DNA of 5,584 nucleotides, from contig JAKADI010000160.1 of assembly GCA_021820675.1 (NCBI GenBank), positions 1-5,584 of the forward strand. Reading direction: 5' to 3'. A program made the translations under genes and the position numbers. Under the pieces are notes generated by a model. That model had not been told where the DNA came from. It ran no database searches and saw nothing but the letters and a program-made list of their open reading frames with translations. Source of the stretch: Bacillota bacterium (GTDB lineage: Bacteria; Bacillota; Sulfobacillia; Sulfobacillales; Sulfobacillaceae). This document shows, piece by piece, positions 1 through 5,413 of this stretch; positions within the stretch are counted from its first letter, which is position 1; each line of letters begins with the position of its first letter.

Positions 1-23
1 TGCAAGTAAGGGTTTTAACCGTT

Positions 24-32
24 ATTATATCA
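24..32 (-). promoter_or_regulatory. Extended -10 promoter element facing the left edge
   Basis: The minus strand reads TGATATAAT (32-24), a perfect extended -10 (TGn followed by TATAAT). The hexamer 17 nt upstream (AGGATG) is not a recognisable -35, which extended -10 promoters can do without. Transcription would start near position 17 and run out of the window. Directly at this point is GGTTAAAACC (20-11, minus strand), a 4-nt-arm inverted repeat. It suggests that the next gene to the left has its own promoter. Confidence 0.42.
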
Positions 33-96
33 ACTTCCCCCAAGGCCATCCTGGTGTAAATCTCCGCAATCAAAGGTCCCCCAGTGGCTTCTGAGG

Positions 97-1245
97 CTAT
101 TTTATGACCTGACGCGAGCGCAGATCTGCTATGGAGAGGTCATCATATCCTAAATCCATTAATACTTGGGTAGTGTCGCCCCCGAGGTTTGGTGGCGGCG
201 TGGGTTCCTTAATGGCGGTCGTCCGGGTTATGACAGGATACAGTACCATCGTATAATTGGCGTTCACAGCTTTGAAGAGTTTGCGCTGGTTACTATACTC
301 ATCCGTGGATAGGTCCTTAGGATCATTGACCCGGCACCACGGAAGATCGCTCGACTGTAATATCCTTTCCCATTCAGATAATGGGCGAGATGCGATCAGG
401 TTCTTCATGGCAGCTAACACTTCGGAAGCGTGCTTCCGTCGAAGGGAGGAAGTTCGAAAACGATCATCCAAAAGCCACTGCTCCTGACCTGCCCGCGTGC
501 AGAAATCCCGCCAAAAGGTGTCTTCAACCAGGGCCAAAGCCAATTTACGCCCATCTTGCGTGTCAAAAACCCGATTCGTCGGAGAAAGATGACGATACTC
601 ATATTGTTTTTCGACGTTCACCAGAAACTCCATGCGCGTGGCTGCCCAAGACGCCGCCACATCCGTCATCGCCACGTCCAAAAAATCGCCCTCACCGGTG
701 ACATCGCGTTGTCGCAACGCGGCGAGAATGGTGAATGCAGCACAGGTGCCCGCTGCCAAGTCCGCTACGGGAATCCCGGGTCGGGCTTGGGTATTTTCCA
801 TGTCCCCCGGTATTTCAAGCACCCCTGCCATCGCTAAGTAGTTCAAGTCGTGTCCTGCGCGATTCCGCAACGGTCCCGTTTGTCCGAATCCTGTGAGAGA
901 ACAGTAAACAATATCGGGATTGAAAATGCTAACAACATCGTATCCCAATCCGAGTCGGTCCATCACCCCCGGTCGAAATCCTTCCACCACTACATCGCAC
1001 CGTTCGACAAGTTCTTTAGCGATATGCAGTCCCTCCCCCAATTTAAGGTTCACCGCGACACTATACTTCCCACTATTTGCCATCCAGAAAGCTGCCGGCA
1101 ACTCCTCACGCGCGGGATCACCGTATAAAGGTTCAATTTTAATCACCGTGGCCCCGAGGTCGGCCATGAGCCGAGTACAGTAAGCCCCAGGCAGCCACTG
1201 TGAGAAATCCGCCACCATAATGTCGTGCAGATACGGCAATGCCAA
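97..1245 (-). CDS. CaiB/BaiF family III CoA-transferase, possibly alpha-methylacyl-CoA racemase
   Basis: This 382-aa protein starts at TTG. The first strand and Rossmann segment (LHDIMVADFS, then RLMADLGATVIKIEP at 25-39) and VVVEGFRPGVMDRLGLGYD (85-103) are hallmarks of family III CoA-transferases, which move CoA between carboxylic acids through an acyl-Asp intermediate. Asp162 in IPVADLAAGT is at the nucleophile position (Asp169 of formyl-CoA transferase). The protein also has GHDLNY (131-136) with His132, and Glu241 in ALVEDTFW. By motif comparison these match His126, Asp156 and Glu241 of Mycobacterium tuberculosis alpha-methylacyl-CoA racemase, which inverts the 2-methyl centre of branched acyl-CoAs. 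The N-terminal VIKIEP and the length, longer than the roughly 360 aa of that racemase, look more transferase-like, so the activity is open. It is probably cotranscribed with the acyl-CoA dehydrogenase 17 nt upstream, suggesting work on that enzyme's substrates. It ends at TAG (99-97). Confidence 0.88.
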   Translation of the reverse strand: MALPYLHDIMVADFSQWLPGAYCTRLMADLGATVIKIEPLYGDPAREELPAAFWMANSGKYSVAVNLKLGEGLHIAKELVERCDVVVEGFRPGVMDRLGLGYDVVSIFNPDIVYCSLTGFGQTGPLRNRAGHDLNYLAMAGVLEIPGDMENTQARPGIPVADLAAGTCAAFTILAALRQRDVTGEGDFLDVAMTDVAASWAATRMEFLVNVEKQYEYRHLSPTNRVFDTQDGRKLALALVEDTFWRDFCTRAGQEQWLLDDRFRTSSLRRKHASEVLAAMKNLIASRPLSEWERILQSSDLPWCRVNDPKDLSTDEYSNQRKLFKAVNANYTMVLYPVITRTTAIKEPTPPPNLGGDTTQVLMDLGYDDLSIADLRSRQVIK

Positions 1246-1254
1246 GGGGTCCGT

Positions 1255-1261
1255 CTCCCTT
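1255..1261 (-). promoter_or_regulatory. Shine-Dalgarno site deciding the TTG start of the CoA-transferase
   Basis: AAGGGAG lies 9 nt before TTG at 1245, in the 17-nt gap after the acyl-CoA dehydrogenase stop. It supports TTG over the in-frame ATG at codon 10 (1218), which would cut off part of the first beta strand (LHDIMVADFS) conserved at the start of this family. Confidence 0.65.
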
Positions 1262-1262
1262 C

Positions 1263-2414
1263 TTACGTCTCGTCACCAATCAGGGATTTAGCAATAATCC
1301 GCTGTTGAATTTCAGACGTTCCTTCGACAATGGTGTGTAATCGGGCATCGCGGTACAATCGTTCCACAGGAAATTCTTGGCTATAACCATAGCCACCGAA
1401 TACTTGCAAGGCCTGATTCGTAACGCGTATACACATCTCCCCGGCATAATACTTTGCCATAGCTGCTGACATAACGGCATCGGCCTCCTCATCCAGTAGC
1501 CAAGCCGCGTGATAAACAAGCCCCCGAGCCGCCTGAATGTCCGTTGCCATATCGGCTAGCTTGTTACGGATGGTTTGAAAAGAAGAAATCCGCTGTCCAA
1601 ATTGCCAACGCTGACCAGCATAGGTCTGGGCGAGGTCCAAAGCCGCTTGAGCCACGCCAATGGCGCGGGCTCCAACGATCACCCGTCCTGTCGTTAGGGT
1701 CGGGTAAAGAATGCGAAATCCCTCGCCTTCGTCACCCAGACGATGGCTTTCCGACAAGGCAACACTATCGAAAATGAGTTCAGACGTGATGGACGATCGA
1801 TGGCCAAGTTTCTTTAGAGACCGGCCTGAACTAAACCCGGGCATACCTTTTTCGACCACAAACAGCGTCACGCCCCGGTCCGTATTCCCCTCTTTAACGC
1901 GTGCTGCGACCACAACCCGGTCTGCTATGCCGCCGTTGGTAATCCACATTTTCGTACCCCTTAAAACATATCCAGAGTCCTGTTTCCACGCCGTCGTTTT
2001 AATGTGAACGGCATCTGATCCGATATCCGGTTCGGTCAAAGCAAATGCATGGATCATATCTCCCTTGATGGCGGAGGGAAGGTAACGCTTTTGTTGTTCG
2101 GCGGTTCCGCTTTTCACAATGGGTGAGGTGGCAATACCCGAGTGCACCATAGCGGCCGATGCCAAGCCCGCATTGACATATCCCAACTCCTCAGACATAA
2201 TAGCCGACATTCTCACATCTCCCCCCACACCTCCTAATGCCGAGGGGGCGGACAGACAGAGGAACCCTTGCCGCCCTAGCAGTTCAAAGAATTCTCGCGG
2301 AGTTTCCTCATTGTGTTCCGCCGATTCAGCCATCGGTGCAACATAGCGTTGAGCAAAATTCTTCACATAGTCACGAAACTGTTCATGTTCGCTCGTGGTA
2401 AATGGTTGCATCAT
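1263..2414 (-). CDS. Acyl-CoA dehydrogenase (FAD-dependent)
   Basis: This 383-aa protein, the normal length for a homotetrameric acyl-CoA dehydrogenase, oxidises saturated acyl-CoA to trans-2-enoyl-CoA and passes electrons to electron-transfer flavoprotein. It has the helical N-terminal domain (about 1-120), the beta domain with ALTEPDIGSDA (125-135) and GTKMWITNG (153-161) contacting FAD, and the C-terminal domain with QVFGGYGYSQEFPVERLYRD (337-356). Glu364 in IVEGTSEIQ sits at the catalytic-base position of the short/medium-chain and butyryl-CoA enzymes. In the first signature Ile131 replaces the usual Ala/Gly/Ser, a minor change. No membrane or quinone-reducing extension is present, so an ETF pair encoded elsewhere is expected. 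The start is ATG at 2414 or, by SD spacing, ATG at 2411. The stop TAA lies 17 nt before the next gene's start. Straight versus branched substrate preference cannot be decided. Confidence 0.94.
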   Translation of the reverse strand: MMQPFTTSEHEQFRDYVKNFAQRYVAPMAESAEHNEETPREFFELLGRQGFLCLSAPSALGGVGGDVRMSAIMSEELGYVNAGLASAAMVHSGIATSPIVKSGTAEQQKRYLPSAIKGDMIHAFALTEPDIGSDAVHIKTTAWKQDSGYVLRGTKMWITNGGIADRVVVAARVKEGNTDRGVTLFVVEKGMPGFSSGRSLKKLGHRSSITSELIFDSVALSESHRLGDEGEGFRILYPTLTTGRVIVGARAIGVAQAALDLAQTYAGQRWQFGQRISSFQTIRNKLADMATDIQAARGLVYHAAWLLDEEADAVMSAAMAKYYAGEMCIRVTNQALQVFGGYGYSQEFPVERLYRDARLHTIVEGTSEIQQRIIAKSLIGDET

Positions 2415-2417
2415 GGT

Positions 2418-2424
2418 CCCTCCT
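2418..2424 (-). promoter_or_regulatory. Shine-Dalgarno site with two adjacent ATG starts
   Basis: AGGAGGG precedes ATGATG. Measured from the end of AGGAGG, the first ATG (2414) has a 4-nt spacing and the second (2411) a 7-nt spacing, so the second codon is the better placed start. The protein would differ by a single N-terminal Met. Confidence 0.7.
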
Positions 2425-2507
2425 ATCCATTATCTGAAATCCCTTACATAGGGTATCGATCGCCGTTCCCCCAAAGATTGTGTGACTAAACTGTTACGTG
2501 CATCTCT

Positions 2508-2526
2508 AGCTCCCATACTGGGGGCT
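2508..2526 (-). repeat. Imperfect 19-nt inverted repeat near the predicted transcription start
   Basis: AGCCCCCA-GTA-TGGGAGCT on the minus strand has 8-nt arms with one mismatch (C/A) around a 3-nt centre. It lies 3 nt downstream of the candidate -10 box. It could be an operator for a repressor or a 5'-end hairpin of the leader transcript. No T-tract follows, so it is not a classic terminator. Confidence 0.4.
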
Positions 2527-2529
2527 TCC

Positions 2530-2559
2530 CCTATAAGGCCGGTATTACCCTGAGGTCAA
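2530..2559 (-). promoter_or_regulatory. Candidate sigma-A-type promoter for the acyl-CoA dehydrogenase/CoA-transferase pair
   Basis: On the minus strand TTGACC (2559-2554, 5 of 6 to TTGACA) is followed after 18 nt by TATAGG (2535-2530, 4 of 6 to TATAAT). It begins 10 nt after the thiolase stop and faces the acyl-CoA dehydrogenase. The predicted start near 2523 would give a leader of about 110 nt. The spacer contains GGTAaTACC (2549-2541), a short inverted repeat. The -10 match is modest, so this is a prediction only. Confidence 0.42.
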
Positions 2560-2569
2560 TGAAACGAGG

Positions 2570-3745
2570 CTAGACTCGCTCCAATACCACCGCGCCGCCT
2601 TGCCCGCCATTACCACACAGTGTCGCCACCGCATACCGGGCATTGAGGTGGTGCAAACCCGTAGCAGCCGACAAAACAATTCGTGCCCCCGACATACCAA
2701 TCGGATGGCCCAGAGCAATGGCTCCCCCAAAAGGATTGACACGGCGCACATCGATGTCTAATTCACGAATCATCGCCAATACTTGAACAGCAAAGGCTTC
2801 GTTGATTTCCCAAATATCGACGCGATCTAACGCTATCTCGGCACGTTGCAGCGCCTTACGCACCGCGACCATTGGAGCCACGCCATAATCGCGAGGATCC
2901 AGACTAGCGGTGGCCACACCAATAATTCTGGCAAGCGGTCGCAGGGAAAAATTGTGGGCCATACGGGCAGTCATCATGATGTAGGCGCACGCGCCATCAG
3001 TAATTCCCGACGCATTGCCAGCACTCACAGTTCCGTCCGGGTGGAACGCTCCCTTCAACCGAGCCAATTTCTCCAAGGAAATATCTCTACGATAGTGTTC
3101 ATCCATCGTGAACGGATCGGCCCTACCGGGAATTGTCAACGGCACCACAGAGTCTTTATAGGCGCCACTGTCCCACGCCTTGGCCGCCTTGCGATGACTG
3201 TTTAACGCAAAGACATCCTGTTCCTCCCGGGAAATTCCCCACCGATGACTATAGCTGTCTGCGATGGATCCCATCGTCTCATTCGTCATAGGATCAAGAA
3301 ACCCATCCTTGGTCATGGCATCGACTACCTGACTGTCACCCATCCGCCGACCCCAACGATGATCACAGAGCAAATAGGGAATGCTCGACATGTGTTCCAC
3401 TCCTGCTACTAAAGCGACATCCCCATCTCCCGCTAACAGACTATAGTAGGCGAGAATGCCTGCCTGCAGACCGGACACGCACGCCATTTGGATCGTCGTG
3501 ACGGGCACGTGATATGGCATCCCCCCTTGAACAGCGACCAACTTTCCGGGATTGGGACCGTTGCCGGCTTGGCGCGCCATTCCGACCCAGGCATGGGCCA
3601 CCGCATCCGACTCGATGCGGGATCTCTTCAAGGCCTGTTCGACAGCGACAGCACCCATCTCAACAGCCGTCAAAGTTTTGAGCGATCCACCGAATTTCCC
3701 AATCGGTGTTCGGACACCGCTAGTTATCACAATTTCTGAATCCAT
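2570..3745 (-). CDS. Acetyl-CoA acyltransferase (thiolase)
   Basis: This 391-aa protein, the usual length for a thiolase of the AtoB/FadA class, cleaves 3-ketoacyl-CoA with CoA to acetyl-CoA plus a shortened acyl-CoA, or condenses two acetyl-CoA in reverse. The N-terminus VITSGVRTPIGKFGGSL is characteristic. Cys89 in MACVSGLQAG is the acylated nucleophile, Asn315 in EINEAFAV belongs to the oxyanion site, His347 in GGAIALGHPIGMSGAR activates the nucleophile and Cys377 in LCGNGGQGGA is the second catalytic cysteine. Asn379 replaces the small residue usual in that last motif, a mild departure. The covering loop reads NETMGS (155-160) rather than the YHMGTT of Zoogloea biosynthetic thiolase, so acetoacetyl-CoA specificity should not be assumed. 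The ATG start is 3 nt after the hydratase stop. The gene ends at TAG (2572-2570), followed by the longest gap between genes in the window. Confidence 0.94.
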   Translation of the reverse strand: MDSEIVITSGVRTPIGKFGGSLKTLTAVEMGAVAVEQALKRSRIESDAVAHAWVGMARQAGNGPNPGKLVAVQGGMPYHVPVTTIQMACVSGLQAGILAYYSLLAGDGDVALVAGVEHMSSIPYLLCDHRWGRRMGDSQVVDAMTKDGFLDPMTNETMGSIADSYSHRWGISREEQDVFALNSHRKAAKAWDSGAYKDSVVPLTIPGRADPFTMDEHYRRDISLEKLARLKGAFHPDGTVSAGNASGITDGACAYIMMTARMAHNFSLRPLARIIGVATASLDPRDYGVAPMVAVRKALQRAEIALDRVDIWEINEAFAVQVLAMIRELDIDVRRVNPFGGAIALGHPIGMSGARIVLSAATGLHHLNARYAVATLCGNGGQGGAVVLERV

Positions 3746-3748
3746 ATC

Positions 3749-4540
3749 CTACCGTCCTCCTCCCTGGCCAAACCGTGGTGGGCGCTTCTCTAAGAACGCT
3801 GTCACCCCCTCCTCCTTATCGGGGCTATCGATGACTTGGAGAAACCACTGATGTTCCACAATGAGCCCTCCATCTCCCATAGTCTCGCCTGCAATCACAC
3901 TTTCCAACACGCCTCGCACCGCCAAAGCGGGCAAACCTCTTAATCGTTGGGCTAACCTTTCCACTTCGTTGTCAAAGTCCTCGTGCGGCACGACCCAGTT
4001 CACCAGTCCGGCGTCATAGGCTTGACGGGCCGTCAGACGTTCACTAAATAAAATCCATTGGAGAGCTCGTCCACGACCGGCCAGACGCCGTAATCGTTGG
4101 GTCCCCCCATTCCCCGGAATCAGACCGAGGCGCAACTCCGTCAGCCCCATTTGCGCGTTATCGGCTGCTATTCGCAGATGACATGCTAACGCCAACTCCC
4201 ATCCACCGCCGTAGGCATGCCCATTCACGGCCGCAATCGTCGGGAAGGGAGCCGTTTCCAATTGATGAGCCAAAGCGTGACGTGATCCCATGGTTAATTC
4301 GGTATTCCGCGTGCGGGCCTGCATTTCGCGTAAGTCTGCCCCTGCTGAAAAAGCCGCCGCACCGGCTCCACGCAGAATTACGCCACACGTGTCCGGCGGA
4401 ACATGGCAAAGCGCCCTCAACAGTTCATCAATCACCTGATTATTTAAGGCATTGTGCGCCTCAGGGCGCTGAATCACAAGGTACACAATCTGGCGGTCAT
4501 TGATCACCTTGATGTATTGATAGTCATCGCTCTTCCCCAT
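3749..4540 (-). CDS. Enoyl-CoA hydratase (crotonase family)
   Basis: This 263-aa protein, a typical crotonase length, should add water to trans-2-enoyl-CoA to give (S)-3-hydroxyacyl-CoA, supplying the dehydrogenase encoded just upstream. The oxyanion-hole segment FSAGADL (64-70) and the glycine-rich AVNGHAYGGGWEL (104-116) are intact. Glu115 (GGGWELALAC) and Glu135 (GLTELRLG) correspond to the two catalytic glutamates of rat mitochondrial hydratase (Glu144 and Glu164). Their joint presence argues for a real hydratase rather than an isomerase, dehalogenase or other crotonase relative. IPGNGGTQRL (141-150) and the ending GVTAFLEKRPPRF are also family hallmarks. The ATG start has an ideal AAAGGAGG. 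The last codons (Gln-Gly-Gly-Gly-Arg) form the purine-rich ribosome-binding site of the thiolase, which starts 3 nt after this stop. Chain-length specificity is not resolvable. Confidence 0.94.
   Translation of the reverse strand: MGKSDDYQYIKVINDRQIVYLVIQRPEAHNALNNQVIDELLRALCHVPPDTCGVILRGAGAAAFSAGADLREMQARTRNTELTMGSRHALAHQLETAPFPTIAAVNGHAYGGGWELALACHLRIAADNAQMGLTELRLGLIPGNGGTQRLRRLAGRGRALQWILFSERLTARQAYDAGLVNWVVPHEDFDNEVERLAQRLRGLPALAVRGVLESVIAGETMGDGGLIVEHQWFLQVIDSPDKEEGVTAFLEKRPPRFGQGGGR
3756..3765 (-). promoter_or_regulatory. Shine-Dalgarno site of the thiolase gene, inside the hydratase coding tail
   Basis: AGGGAGGAGG (3765-3756) is read in the hydratase as part of its Gly-Gly-Gly codons and precedes the thiolase ATG by about 10 nt. 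The position implies that ribosomes finishing the hydratase pass directly over the thiolase initiation site. Confidence 0.7.
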
Positions 4541-4547
4541 ATCATGG

Positions 4548-4555
4548 CCTCCTTT
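4548..4555 (-). promoter_or_regulatory. Shine-Dalgarno site of the enoyl-CoA hydratase gene
   Basis: AAAGGAGG lies 7 nt before ATG at 4540, in the 18-nt gap after the dehydrogenase stop. The spacing decides between two overlapping ATGs: the one at 4545 would leave only 2 nt and is in the wrong frame. Confidence 0.8.
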
Positions 4556-4558
4556 CGC

Positions 4559-5413
4559 TCAATATTTAAAGAAGCCTTCGCCCGTTTTTCGTCCCAATTT
4601 CCCGGCCCGAACCATGATTTTGACTAACGGTGGCGGCATATAACACGGCCCTAGGTCTCGACTCAGGGATTCCGCATTATGGAGATGGATATCCACCCCC
4701 ACCAAATCCGTCAAGGCTAGGGGGCCCATGGGCCAATTGCCCCCCAGCATCATGGCCTGATCAATGTCCTGCGCACTCGCGATGCCTTCCGCGTAGATTC
4801 GAATGGCTTCATTGCGCATGGCAATCATAATGCGACTCACAATTCCACCGGGGTGCTCCCGGGCCACTACCGGAACTTTACCCAAGCGCCGGGCCAATTC
4901 GCGTGCAAAGGTCACCGTCTCGGGCGCCGTGTCCAACCCGGTGACAATTTCCACCAATTTCATCACAGGTACCGGGTTCATAAAATGAAAGCCTGCTACA
5001 GCCTGCGGACGACGCGTCATACTGGCCAAATCGGTGGGGGAGAGCGTTGAGGTATTGGTCAACAGCACCGTGTCAGGCGGACAAACGTTGTCTAGTTGAC
5101 GAAACACGTCTCGCTTGATGTTCCGGTCTTCGACGACCGCTTCAATAGCCACCTGTGCCTGACCACAAGCCGGAAAACCATCCGCCACATGCACATGTTG
5201 TAAAATAGCTTGGGCTTGATGTGCTGTCATCTTTCCCTGAGCGACGCGACGGTTCAGATTTTCTTGGAGCACGCCAACACCTTTTTGGGCGTGCTCCCGC
5301 GTGATGTCCACCACAGTGACCTCGATCCCCACTTGGGCCATCACCTGCACAATGCCCTGCCCCATCGTGCCCACTCCCACGACAACCGCATGATTGATCG
5401 TCTCAGCCTTCAC
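4559..5413 (-). CDS. 3-hydroxyacyl-CoA dehydrogenase (3-hydroxybutyryl-CoA dehydrogenase type)
   Basis: This 284-aa cytosolic enzyme would oxidise (S)-3-hydroxyacyl-CoA to 3-ketoacyl-CoA with NAD+, or run in reverse. Length and order fit the stand-alone Hbd/PaaH/FadB2 type: a Rossmann domain (about 1-185) and a C-terminal dimerisation domain (about 186-284). The nucleotide loop is GVGTMGQG (13-20), and Asp36 at the end of the second strand (VTVVDIT) predicts NAD over NADP preference. Ser122 in NTSTLS, His143 in GFHFMNPVPV and Glu155 in KLVEIV match the catalytic Ser, the His and its Glu partner. The usual PGF-I-V-N-R segment reads PGGIVSR (188-194), so the usual Asn is Ser193; Ser here also occurs in the TSR subgroup of bacterial Hbd proteins. 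The C-terminus GRKTGEGFFKY is classic. The gene starts with GTG, overlaps the upstream gene by 11 nt and is followed after 18 nt by the hydratase. Chain-length preference cannot be read from the sequence. Confidence 0.93.
   Translation of the reverse strand: MKAETINHAVVVGVGTMGQGIVQVMAQVGIEVTVVDITREHAQKGVGVLQENLNRRVAQGKMTAHQAQAILQHVHVADGFPACGQAQVAIEAVVEDRNIKRDVFRQLDNVCPPDTVLLTNTSTLSPTDLASMTRRPQAVAGFHFMNPVPVMKLVEIVTGLDTAPETVTFARELARRLGKVPVVAREHPGGIVSRIMIAMRNEAIRIYAEGIASAQDIDQAMMLGGNWPMGPLALTDLVGVDIHLHNAESLSRDLGPCYMPPPLVKIMVRAGKLGRKTGEGFFKY

Larger units (their letters stand above)
2415..2569. other. 155-nt intergenic region dividing the cluster
   Basis: All other gene junctions here are overlaps or gaps of 18 nt or less. 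On the minus strand this region holds, in order, a candidate promoter (2559-2530), an imperfect inverted repeat (2526-2508), a five-codon mini-ORF (2503-2486) and the AGGAGGG of the acyl-CoA dehydrogenase gene. I see no convincing rho-independent terminator, because neither GC-rich hairpin is followed by a T-run. Read-through from the thiolase plus an extra internal start is the simplest reading. Confidence 0.7.

Noticed and set aside
2..49. A minus-strand frame starting at ATG 49 (Met-Ala-Leu-Gly-Glu-Val...) and open to the left edge, 16 codons, with GGAGA 11 nt upstream.
   Set aside because: It is too short to recognise, the SD spacing is long, and it would have a perfect extended -10 element inside it. 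The same stretch is also open on the plus strand. It cannot be called a gene without sequence to the left.
3..59. Plus-strand frame open from the left edge to TAA at 57-59, possibly the tail of a convergent gene.
   Set aside because: Only 18 codons, no recognisable motif, a competing plus-strand frame is equally open, and no terminator follows.
430..837. A 135-codon plus-strand open frame antisense to the CoA-transferase gene.
   Set aside because: It lies entirely opposite a well-supported conserved gene, has an Arg/Pro/His-rich composition typical of antisense shadow frames, and has no family motif.
2508..2535. The GC-rich hairpins after the thiolase (GGGG-AAG-CCCC and the 19-nt inverted repeat) as a rho-independent terminator.
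   Set aside because: Neither is followed by a run of T on the transcribed strand, and the stems are short or mismatched. An operator or leader hairpin is the better reading.
2545..2751. A 68-codon minus-strand frame overlapping the end of the thiolase and running into the intergenic region.
   Set aside because: It is an alternative reading frame of the thiolase C-terminus, whose conserved Cys377 and His347 motifs fix the true frame. It has no convincing SD site and no recognisable product.
4543..4545. ATG at 4545 as an alternative hydratase start.
   Set aside because: It is out of frame with the crotonase coding sequence and only 2 nt from the SD; the ATG at 4540 has ideal 7-nt spacing.
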